Positions 23,323-34,500 of a stretch of 64,000 nt of DNA are shown here, piece after piece. The position numbers and the translations under genes are program-made. Within the stretch, counting starts at the first letter, position 1. Each line of letters opens with the position of its first letter. Below the pieces are notes generated by a model. The model was not told where the DNA came from, ran no database searches, and was given only the letters and a program-made list of their open reading frames with translations. This stretch comes from Sclerotinia nivalis. Lineage: Eukaryota > Ascomycota > Leotiomycetes > Helotiales > Sclerotiniaceae. The DNA lies in assembly GCA_029531795.1 (NCBI GenBank), contig JAPEIS010000004.1:186001-250000 (forward strand), given 5' to 3'.

Positions 23323-25431
23323 TAGATTGAACTTATAATCAACTATATATAGCTAGGAAGAACACTAAGCGTACAAACACGGAGAAGTTCAGAAAGGGGT
23401 ATATAAGATTGAGGGTGAGTCTATGAAAGTGTGATGCAAGGGAGATCCAAACGTTCTTGTTGTAGGGACACAATGGGTTTGAGTGGATGTTTCAACTGCT
23501 TACTCCACTATTCTATCTATCAGAGATAGAATTGAGACCTCACCGTCTCAGTGATGACTTTCTTATCTACACATCATAGATTTGAGAAATCCTCTGTTCA
23601 CTTACTATTATCATCCGCAATTGCAACTAAATATCATTATCGATTCTATTTCTCATCATCGCAATTTCAATACATCCCAAAACCTATTGCACAAACTCGG
23701 TGTAATCTCGATCCTCAAGCGTAAATCTTGGATATGCTCGCCGAGTGGTAGAAATATGCATATGCATAGTCCTTGTAGTTTTTGTGAAGGTTTTACGTGA
23801 TATTGAAACGCCCAGTCATCTCCCAGTCCCCTAGCAGAATGCCGGGCTTTGGTTTGAGGATTAGGTCTTAGATTATGGGATAGTTTTTCATAGTCGGATG
23901 GGGATGTATTTCTTGGTATGAAGAATGAGGTATAACGAATGAGTGATCTCCAATGAAGGAAGATAAGTTTATTTCAGCTAGGAAGGGTTATACAGCATTT
24001 TAGTAAAAGAATTCGATATCCACCTACACATATCAATAACCAATATCCACTACCTAACTTCCAAAGTGAATACACATAAACATAAACATTTCTAATAGCA
24101 TTTTAACACCCGGATATTAAAATATCATATATAATGATCTTCGGAATCACTCAGCAATACGAAGGCATGGTAAGCAGCTATCTCGTTATTCGAAGAAAGA
24201 TTAAATGGAAACCTTCTAAAGGAAAGTAAAGAAAAATTATATAGTTTCCAGATTAATAATTATCTGACGGGTATTGATATTATATTTTATATTTTTCTTT
24301 ACGGTTAACTGTCTCTGAGGAATTCATATCAACATACTTAGTGCTCGTTGTTGTTTAAATGTGACATTTACTATCATCATATCCCAAGGCAATACTAAGA
24401 ATAAACCTCTAACCACAACAGGAATCTAAGCAGTATACCTTACCCTTGTTCCCCAACTCCAATTCCAGTAACAAAATTCAAGATGGAATTTACAAGCGCT
24501 GATCTAGATCTGTAGTTAAGATCGTTATATCTGTAGGCCGAGAGCACCTACCGTCTCTTCTGTGGTCGGTATCTTAGGAATATATCTCATTATTTATCCT
24601 CAAACCTACTTCTTTATATACTTCTTCGGAAAGTAGAAGAGGGATAAAATATTCTACGCTATTTCAGTAGGCAACAACCATCACTTGCTACACCGTTTAA
24701 CCGTGCATGAACCTCAGATTAAATTTACTGCTTCGGCAAAGACGCGAGGTTGAAAAAAATCACTATGGAGGTATATATAACCCCAACTTGAAGCTTAGCA
24801 GTACATCCATCCATCCATACATTTGGGATTCCATATTTATTGCAAAAGTCTATGATTGATTTAATCGACATTGTGATTTTCGTTTTTCTTTCTCGGGATG
24901 GGATGTGAATTGTTTTGTATCTACTCGAGTATAGCTATAACGTTAGCATTAATTGTTGCTGTTATTTTTGAGGGTGTTTTGATATGAGGTTTTGGTGATA
25001 ATGATAATGATAATGGTAATGGGAGGGTGGGGAAAAAGGTTAGAATGATGATAGCAAAAGGGATGGGAGGGAGAATTATGTGTTTTACTGGAGCATTTTG
25101 GAGTAATGAGAATGGGGTTATTATTTCCTAGTATTATGGTTTTCTACTTTGGCCGTGCCGGGGTATACATGGGAGAATTGTAATCGCTATACATTATCAG
25201 ATGTGTAGCTCTCCTTGTTTATATATCTGGCGAGATATGTAAATCCTTCTGCGGGGTTTTGTTCTATGTAAGTGAATTGGCTTGACAGGAGACAGGAGAT
25301 TTGAGGTTGAGTATAAAAACACGGTATGGGACGAGATCATGCCTGTAAAAATTCGAAGAAACTAGAGGCAAGGCACTGAAAGTGTTTGCGCCATATTCAA
25401 CCACAACATCATCCATTCACTCCTTTGGAAG

Positions 25432-25642
25432 TATTCAGTTGTGCGAGTCATCAAGGTGAACTTGACTGTCATTTGTGGATATTCATTATGACTAGCTGCA
25501 AAATAAGAGCTGCAATAAAGAATGTCAGCATCTAGAGTGACTTGGATGTATTCGATGGTACGACTTATCAAGGTGAATTTGACTGTCATTCGTGGATATT
25601 CGTCATTACTGCGATCTAATTGCTGAAATAAAGAATACAGCA
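25432..25642. repeat. imperfect tandem duplication, about 117-base unit
   Basis: Copy 1 (25432-25530) and copy 2 (25549-25642) share TATTC, then CGA-T-ATCAAGGTGAA-TTGACTGTCATT, GTGGATATTC and AATAAAGAAT, in the same order. On the minus strand both copies stay in one open frame (25362-25688, 108 codons), giving the repeated peptide EYPxMTVKFTL. It may be a small repeat-containing gene or a decayed one. No family is recognised. Confidence 0.6.
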
Positions 25643-25789
25643 TGAGCATGACGCGAATATGATACCTGAGACGAGTCAGAACTCTCACTTTGATATTGCG
25701 TGGAAGAAGCGCTAGCTGGTTTTAAATCTATCGCGGTTATGGACTGTTGATTGGTATGTTTACATTTTCATTGTCAGGGGTGCGAGTCT

Positions 25790-25806
25790 GGTCCCAGACC
25801 GGTCCC
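25790..25806 (+). promoter_or_regulatory. GGTCCC-N5-GGTCCC element before the dehydrogenase
   Basis: Two GGTCCC hexamers start 11 bases apart with AGACC between them, ending 198 bases before the ATG at 26005. The same pair with the same spacing, on the opposite strand, lies before the oxygenase start at 38076. The shared site and spacing suggest a dimeric regulator. Binding is inference. Confidence 0.5.
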
Positions 25807-26004
25807 AAGTTGTTCATCACCCTAAAAAGATAATAGGGTTACATTACCCCGGATTTTCAATACTTCATATCTAAATCCGTCGTTTAAGCCCGTCCAATAA
25901 ATCCGTTTAACTCCGTATATGTGGTAAATTTAAACTTATATAATGAATGATTATAATACCCCCAGGAACTGAAGATAATTTCTCTCTATACGCAAGACAA
26001 AAAG

Positions 26005-26830
26005 ATGAGTACAGCACAGAAATTGGTTCTTATTACAGGTATATATTATTTTTTGTAATCATAGTATTTGTTTACTGTGCAAAAGATCCTAATCACGTAT
26101 CAAAGGAGGAAACCAGGGCATCGGATTCGAGACCGCCAAAAATCTGCTTCTTACCAGTCCAGAATACCATATTATCCTTAGATGTCGCGACCCCACCAAG
26201 GGTGAAGCAGCCGTCAAAGAACTTCAGTCTGTTCCTGATCTCAAGGGAAGCGTCTCGGCAACTCAACTCGATGTAACAGATGATCAATCTGTGGATGCAG
26301 CAGCTACTCGTCTCGCGGGCGAGTTTGGAAAACTCGACATCTTGATCAACAACGCCGGCATCGTTTCATTGGAGAGTCCACCAACACGAGAAGCATTGCG
26401 AAAAGTTTTGGATGTCAACATAGTAGGCACGTTGAGTGTTACTGAGGCCTTCTTGGATTTACTTCGCAAAGCTACCCATATGCCACCAAGAATTATTTTC
26501 GTTACTTCGAGCATGGGCTCTATTCAACATGCCGCGAATCCATCATCGCCCTACTATAATCCTCAGGGTATGGAATATCGCACTAGTAAGGCGGCTTTGA
26601 ATATGATGATGGTTATGTATTATGCGCGGTTGAAACCAGAGGGGTTCTTCGTATCTGGTGTAGATCCAGGACTCTGTGCAACGAACTTCACGGGGAACGC
26701 GGAGTCTTTGAAGGCGAGAGGTGCTGCATTACCGGCAGACGGAGGAGATCGTGTAGCACGCGTAGCAAAGGGTGAGAGAGATGAAGATATAGGGAAAGTT
26801 CTAAGTGGTGATAGTGTCTTACCATTTTAG
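26005..26830 (+). CDS. short-chain dehydrogenase/reductase
   Basis: Two exons, 26005-26038 and 26106-26830 (67-base intron), give 252 residues. Splicing completes the nucleotide-binding motif TGGNQGIG (11-18). The other SDR hallmarks follow: LDVTD, NNAG (about 93-96), the catalytic Ser in VTSSMGS and the Tyr-Lys pair in YRTSK, and the PG motif in DPGLCATNF. It therefore should be an active NAD(P)-dependent oxidoreductase of the classical type acting on a small carbonyl or alcohol. It lies beyond the 3' end of the polyketide synthase, transcribed towards it, and shares the promoter element with the oxygenase at 38076. A role in tailoring the polyketide is thus likely but inferred. The substrate cannot be told. 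Confidence 0.9.
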
Positions 26831-27688
26831 CTATCTAGTAAAATGAGTAGTAAAATCTATTATTCTTTAAATGAACCTTAATAAAATAAGTTTTAGACTT
26901 CGGATCACGATTTCTTAGAGTTAAACAGCAAGTACAAAAGCTGCGTTCAGGCTCAAGACAAGCATACACCTTATATACAGTCAGTTGCGGGGTTTGCGAG
27001 CACTTGTCCTTCTGCTGTGGCTTCTGCGTCTTGAGCTCTGTCATCCAAACAGGCCCTAATAGTGTTACCTCTACTCTATCATTATAATTTACTCTGTACG
27101 GAGTGAATTCGCCTTACCAAATAATTTATATACTGTTTTTAAAATAGGTACTGTCGGTTTAATCATGTGCATCGCTAGGCACGTGCATTAGCACGACCGC
27201 TAGCGTACACGTGACTTACCTGTAGATATTATCACCTCAACTGAGGAAGGAACTCTTCCTTCCTCAAGCATAATATAACCTCATTTCTGAAGTTGTATTG
27301 TGCCTCACCGGCCGGCCTCATAGAGGTGCCACCAGCCCGAATAACCTCATACTTACCACCATTGAAACCAGGGCACCTAGAGGCCTACCAACAGGTACTT
27401 TCGACGTCAAATCAATTGTGGTAAAAAGGTTTATATAGCTAAAGTTCTTGGTTGTACTAAAGCTTAAGGTTGTAAAGTTGAGGGGAGATTATAAGCAAAT
27501 GGTCAGTCTATCTTATTCACTATAACTGACGACTTTCAACATAAAGCACATCATTGGAAGTATATACATTTGGAAAACATTAGTTATAATGGTTAAATTA
27601 TCTTGAAATTTATAGTTCTTCCGAAATTGGTCTTTTTTCCCTTCTACGCATACGTTCATGGAATTCCTTACGACTTTGTCGATAAGAT
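26831..27688. other. non-coding stretch with inverted repeats
   Basis: No gene was seen. It contains CACGTG-like palindromic sequence near 27170-27212 and a perfect hairpin at 27242-27266. AT-rich sequence surrounds a short GC-richer block (27300-27400). Confidence 0.5.
27242..27266. repeat. perfect 11-base inverted repeat with 3-base loop
   Basis: TGAGGAAGGAA, CTC, TTCCTTCCTCA form an 11-base-pair hairpin. It lies about 410 bases after the dehydrogenase stop and has no poly-T tail. It could be a remnant of a mobile element or a cruciform-prone site. Confidence 0.7.
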
Positions 27689-27907
27689 TTTGCATACCTA
27701 CAATACAACCAAAAGGATGTTGATATTGTCTTGGGGGGACCATATTTCAATCACGGTGCTGATGATGTTGAAACTGTCGGATTATTCCTCGAACCTATCT
27801 TAATTCGTGTCCGTCACGCCTCAACTTTGCAATCAACCAAGTCTTTCCTACAAAATGTTCAAGGTTCAAGCCAAGATGCCATCTTCCACGCAATATCTTG
27901 GGATTGA
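27689..27907 (+). pseudogene. relic of a peptide-synthetase condensation domain
   Basis: A 72-codon open segment encodes QKDVDIVLGGPYFNHGADD, then VETVGLFLEPILIRVR and, further on, SFLQNVQGSSQDAIFHAISWD. This order (VLGGP, TVGLFLEPLPIR, SFL..VQ.SSQ.A..HA..WDQ) is the C-terminal half of fungal nonribosomal peptide synthetase condensation domains. A TAA lies just upstream in this frame at 27683 and a TGA ends it at 27905-27907. No adenylation or carrier domain is nearby. It is therefore a fragment rather than a working enzyme. Its position between the dehydrogenase and the polyketide synthase suggests the locus once had a synthetase or received part of one by rearrangement. Confidence 0.6.
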
Positions 27908-28534
27908 TATGGAGCAATCAATAAATTCCGATGAGAGTGTACCGGTTTCTATGAATTATTTTGGGAAGGGATTAGAGTCTTTAGGTTAAGGTTGTTTAGA
28001 ATACAAGTAGATACAGATAGTTAGTTGATAGTTTAATTGGATACCTATAGGGATCAGTACCTAGATAATTTTGTAGTTATTGTTACCAATTTATACATAT
28101 TTTCAGATTATTGCTCTTATTTGAAAATATGAAGTCGTGAAAGTCTAATGTTTAATTCGATAATTGAGATGATCAATTCTGAAGGTACGGCACGAAACAT
28201 TTGTACTCTGAGCATCTCATCCTTCCAGTTCAACCTCGAGATGCGACCTCTCAATCTCTATGCCGTACTCGTACATTCTATTCAATATTATAAATCTTAG
28301 TATCAAGGGCTCAAGAGTTACTAGGTAGGTTTGCTGTCACGAAGTGATATTATGTAAGCGAGCAAACGGGAGTTTAAGGTCCGTGAATGGTATCAACATT
28401 AGCCCATCCGTGTCCTATTTCAATAAAATTATATAATTGCAAGGAATTTAATTGTCAACACCACAAAATTCTATACTTTCTTCTAATCAAATCTTCCTCC
28501 TACGTTACATTGCATTTGAATACTTGAAGATATC

Positions 28535-31500
28535 TTAACCTACTAATTTGACTCTCAAACTTTCTGCTGCTGTCACCCCCAAGGCATCTAAGGTTCCAGT
28601 TGCCATTATCTCCAAAACACTTATCTCCATTCCAAATGTCTGCTTCCACCACCGGCGCAACTCAATAGCCATGAGCGAATCCAATCCAATCTGAGTTAGA
28701 CTTAACGAAGTATCCAAATCGTCCGCGGGTTTCATTAAGAAACTATAAACCTTCATCCCGATCTCGCGAGCAAGGTATTCGGCACTTTGAGCTTCACTCA
28801 GTATCTCTGGATCATCAGCAGCCTTTGAAAGAAACGTCTGTAACTCGTTTGAACTATCCTGTTCACCTGTGATATGTTCACTGATGTTATGGTAAAAGCC
28901 CATTCGTCGATCCCGACGCCAATTTGTCCGTGTGTTGAGGTCGTTGAGGTTACCTTCGGAATGTAATCCCATCACCAGCTGGCTAGTGTTTATCCAAGGC
29001 TCTGAATTGTTATTGGCTTTGTTGGATGCCGGGAGCGATCTGAGAACAGCCAGTTCCATAAAATCTAAGAGCTCGGACTCGCCCAGGAAATACAGCCCTT
29101 GAGCTTTCATATTCTTTTTCGCAAAAGCATTTTCTGCAACGAACCCTACATCTTCGATAGGACAAATGTTCAACACGGATGCTGGTAACGAAAGGGAATT
29201 TCTATACTGGCAAAATGCTTCTAGAAAGGTGTTCGCACCACTATAGTTGCCTTGACCAGGTTGTTCAACGATAGTCACCAGTGAACTAGCCAAGATGAAA
29301 AAGTCCAGCGACTGATTTTTGAGACTTTCATGAAGATTCCATGCTCCGGTTACCTTGGGTGCGTTCGCTGCTAGCCAATCCGAGTAATTCATACTTGCGA
29401 TAGGCGCGTCCTGTAAATGTGTCAGTCGAATTGAACTTCTCGGAATGTATAAGGATGTCCCGATGAGGATGCTAGCAGTGCTAAAAGAGATTTAAAACAT
29501 ACACGAAGAATCATGGCAAGATGAATTACTCCAGCGATTCGCCGTGGCGCCAGACCGATCGCTTTCTGTACATCTTCCATAGACTCAACAAAACCGGCAA
29601 CTGTGCTGACCGAGCAACCAGAGCTTTCAAGTTCGCGGAAGAATTCTTGATCTTCAACCTTCTTCCCCGCACTTCTGGAGATGAATATTAAAGATCGTGC
29701 CCCATGTTCGACTAGCCAAGTGGCAATAGGTTTTCCAAGTCCTCCTAGACCTCCTGTCAATAAGTACGAAGCCTCACCATCCAAGTGAAGTGGCATGCGT
29801 CGTGGTGCTACTTCCAATCTGGACGTGTCCTGAGGTATGGATACAACAACCTTGCCGATGTGTGTACCATCTTTTATCTGCCCGAACGCGTCTCTTACAG
29901 CGGAGGCTTCAAACACGGAAATGGGATGAATAGGTGGAATGTGACCGGCTTCATAGAGCTCAACACACTTCCCCAGTATTCTAATAGTATCAGAGTATCA
30001 GAAAGATTTGCAATAGCCGTTTATTTTGTGTATTGGGGGTTGGGGGTTGGGGGTTGAAAGAAATTAATATAGGCAAACTTACGCTCCTGCTCGTTGCGGT
30101 TTCTTTTGCACCAGATGTGTCATGTCTACACAACAATAGGATCGGTTCTGCATAAAGTTGTTCATTTGGAGCTTCCCGAAATCGAGCATGTCTTTCTTTC
30201 CAATTTCGATCATCTTGCCGAATTCTGCAACACAATTCCAAGATGCATGCAATAGCTCTCCAGAGAGGGAGTTCAGTACGAGATCGACGCCTCGGCCGCC
30301 AGTCTCACGCATTAGATCGTTAGCGAAGCTATCATTTCGAGAATTGAAGATACGATGACGTGGAATGTCAAACTTCTCCATAAGATATCGTACTTTATCA
30401 TCGTTGCCCACAGTACAGTATATCTGATAGTGCGTCAATGTCAGTAAAAACAAACCAAACTACCGAAAATTGATGAACTCTTACCTCGGCCCCTAACATC
30501 CGACACACGTTAATTGCGGCGTGTCCAATACCTCCAGCCGCGGAATGTATCAAAACAGACTGTTGCGGATTAGCAGTGGAATACTAAAGACGGTGCGACA
30601 AAAAAGAGTGGCGGATCCAAGCCCACACCCTCGAGAAGATTGTAATCTCACCTGTCCTTTTTCCAGCATTCCAATGTTAATTAGACATTCGATGACAGTC
30701 GTATAAACTATTGGCATTGTGGCCGCCTCTTCAAAGCTTAAATTGAATGGGATTCTTTCGACCAACGATTGGGGCACAGTTACTAGCGTCTTGAAGCAGG
30801 CATCTGGGGGCATAGCCAGAACACGATCACCCACGGCTAGGTTTTGAACCGCCGATCCGACCCGACGCACAACTCCAGCTATCTCTAGACCTAATGGAGC
30901 GCTTTCTGTTCCAGTTTTGAGAACGCCCATTGCGTAAAGCACATCCTACGCACAAATTGTTAGTTGAAGAAAACTTGTAAATATATCCACGCTCAACCTA
31001 GAGGCTGACTTGCCTTGAAATTAATTCCGACCGCATGATTCTCAATTTCTACCTTGTCAGGCTCCATAATCTCAGACCCGACTTCTTGTGTCCACGACAG
31101 TGAATCCAGAGATCCAGGTAGGGCAATTTCAAGACTTTTGACTACCGAACTCCCAATACTACTTGGCTTCGCAAGTCTGTCCTGGTCAACAGAAAAGGTC
31201 TGGTAGCGACCGATCTTGACAACACCTTCATCAACAACATACTCCTTGTCGGGTGCAAGTATTTCCGTATCCTTGCAACGGCGAATTTTGTCTAAAACCT
31301 GCTTCACCAAGCTTGAAAAGTTCGGTTCGTTGCTATCAATTTCCAATGTATAAAACGGTATTGCGGACTCGGCTCGGATTGAACGTGCTATGCCGATAAC
31401 TTGCGCTGACCTGGGGTTTTTCGACTTTACTTGGGATAGATTCGTCGCCCAAAGGATGCGGCCACTTTTGTGATTATTCAATATAGCTTGGAAGGCAGAG

Positions 31501-34500
31501 AACCGACTTTCCGTAACGCATTCGAAGAAAGGCTTTGCTAAATCGACCAAAATGATGAGATCTTGGTCTGCTGGTGGTAGCTCCCCTAGTTGACATATAG
31601 TGCCTGTCATTCCGGGGGGTTGAATATCTTCAAGTAAATGTTGACTAAGTTCTTGCTGTGAATCTTCACAAATAATAGTCACTGGACGGACGTCGCCAAT
31701 ATCTGATGCTCCCTCTTCTCGGCCCAATTTTCGAGAAACAATTGCTGCACAGTAATGATACGGTTCTTCTGCATCACGAACTGCTGTATCAACCCCTGAG
31801 AAGCCAGCTCGCTTCAACTCTTCGTCCCAGCGTTCAACAGAAACATATGGTTCTTGGGGTCTTCCGTCTTCCTCACCAAGCCACCATCCGGAGAAGTTGC
31901 CAAATATATAATTAGGAGTTCGCACAACAGCACATAGTTCTGTCAACACCAACAATCCACCAGGTTTTAACAGCAGCTGCAAATTCATAAGTGTTTCATT
32001 TAGTGATGGTGTGGCGTGGATGACATTTGGAGCAAGTACAACGTCATAGCTTTCTGCTTCAAACCCTTGGTTTATCGGCGACTGTGAGATATCAAATACT
32101 TTATAGTCCATATTCGGTGCGTACGAAAATCGCTCCTTTCCTTGTGTAAAGAAGCCTGCTGAGATATCGGTAAAAGTGTATAAAGAATATGGAGGGTGAC
32201 CACCAGGCCTGATCAAGTTTCGCAAGATCATTTCGGTAGTTCCTCCAGTCCCAGCACCAACCTCAAGAATGCGCAAGTTGAGTCGGGTGTGCGCCATCAG
32301 ACGAAAGAAGTCACCTTTGCCAAAACTCACAGCGTTGTAAATTTCCGTCAGTACATCATCCTGCATCAAAATATCAAGCGTATCGCGACTGCCAGAGAAG
32401 ATTGCCTCCATATTGTCATATATTCGCTTGATCCCAATTGCTACTGAACTCTTCTGTAATCCAAGGAGCTTCTGGTACCTATCTTCGATCATGCTTTTGC
32501 GGGTTGTTGACGGGAGTGCAACGAAATCTATACTTTCCTTCTCTAGCAGTGGATAAGTACCTTGCTTGGCCCTGTCTATTTCAAGGTCTAACCAGTCACG
32601 AAACTTGGAAAAATGCTCTTGACAAGGCTGAACACCTTTTATTATCTCAGCCGACTCCAGTATACATAGCAGTGTCATCTCTTCTTGCATGCGTGTCTCT
32701 AGGGCGACCGAAGGTGGTGGGGTGAACAGTGGTGCATGATCAATCATGTTAAAATCCGGTAGCCATTCTAGTCGTGCAGCTGCATGTGATTCAGCTTTTG
32801 ATAAGCGGTCATTATCCATGGGGGTTAATTTGAGACCCTTCAGCTGGAGTGCTAACCTTCCATCAGCTATGCACTCGACTGCAAGGTCTTCGGAGCCTTT
32901 GCTCCATGCTATGGCGTTCATCTGCGCCGCGCCGTTGGAGATATATAAGTCTTCGATTATTGTGGGCATTCGGAGGTCACCGAAATCCCGACCAATTCCC
33001 TTTGCTAATGCAACCAAGAGGAGTTGTAAGCAGTTGTCGATAGCTACTGGGTGTAGAAGGAACGCTGGATCTTCATTGTGATCATCGTGGACAATTTTGG
33101 CCGCAGCCAAGTTTTCTTTGGTTGATGATACAATATCTTGTAAGGCTTGGAAATTGGGCCCATAGACGACTCCAATTTTATCCATAGCTTGGTACCATCG
33201 TGAGGAAATGATCTTTCGAGGTAAAAGCTCATTTTGGATCTGACGGGATGGTAACAAAGGCTCTGTACATGCTTTAATTTGCCCTTCGCAATGCTTAACC
33301 CATGTTGAGCCGTTGTAGGACGAGATCCGAAATTCGAACCAAGTTGAGTTGGCCACATCTCCCAATTTCACCAATCTTAAGCTTGTCAGTACTTCAACGG
33401 ACTGTGATTCTTGTATCACAAGTGCAGATTGAGCAACCGCGTGTTTGACCCTGTACCCTGCCTCGATACCCGTTAATTGTCTTACAGCCTCTCCGGCCAT
33501 GGCAATGTAGCCGGCAAAAGGAAATACCACGTCGGATCGAATTCTATGGTCTCCCAACCATGGCTCATCTTCTATTGTCAACATGTTCCGCCATAGCGGT
33601 TCCAAACTTGAGCTTTCGGGTATCCGAAGGCCCAAAAGGCGATGGTGCCCAAATTGGCGAAAACGCCACTCTTTGGATACACGAGGCTCATACCAAAATG
33701 ACCCTGTATGATCCCAAGCATATCGAGGTAAGTTCGTGAGCACCTTTCCGGTGGTGACTACAGCATCCCAATCAACAGTAATGCCATTCTGGTATAACTG
33801 ACCCAGTGCTGAAAGAAAGGTGTCGGTACAGGGTTTACCACGAAGCATTGTCGGGACGTATCGACATTCAGACCCGCCCACCGCGGAAATCTGCCGCAAA
33901 GGGCCTGAGAGTGTCGAATGAGGGCCAATTTCAAGGAACAAACCATTTGGTCTTTCTACCTGTAGGCGAGAAATTGCCGAGTTGAAGCGTACCATTGATG
34001 TGAGATTGGCAACCCAATACTCTGGGCCAAGTTCTGCACTATTCGTGATCTCCTTTCCCACTACCGAAGAGAAGAAGGAGGTTTTGGGATTTTGACGTGT
34101 CAGTTCTTGTTTTTGTAGTTCATCCACCAGTAACTTGTGGTACTTGGAGCCTAAAAGCTTCATGTGATCTATTGATTATTTTCAGCATATGATTGGGATC
34201 AAAGTGTGAGATAGCAATTTGAACCAAGAATAATGGATCTAGAAGAAAAAAAGACTCACCAGAATGATACGCCATATCAACTTTCAGTCGTCTCGCAAGA
34301 ACATCAGGATTATCTCCTCTAATGGTCGCAAACACCTCATCAAGTGTATCGGCGTCTCCTAAGAGGGTCACACTATTGGGGCTGTTGTCGCACGCAATTA
34401 TCACACCATCTTTGAGGTACTTGGAAGCAGCATCAACCCCAAGTCCAACAGCTCCCATACCGCCAATTCGTTTCTGTTCCTTAGTCACAAAGCCACGATA

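Larger units (their letters stand above)
20476..26004. other. 5.5 kb gene-free stretch
   Basis: No coding gene is supported. It contains a long polypyrimidine microsatellite at 23136-23322 and a tandem duplication at 25432-25642, both listed separately. Frames at 21803-22096 (minus) and 22294-22584 (plus) are open for about 97 codons but have no recognisable domain. No transposon ends or tRNA were found. The end of the stretch holds the promoter of the dehydrogenase at 26005. Confidence 0.5.

Noticed and set aside
23055..23342. Long Glu-Gly, Ser-Pro, Lys-Glu or Ser-Phe open frames
   Set aside because: They are translations of the polypyrimidine microsatellite in different frames, with no flanking coding sequence.
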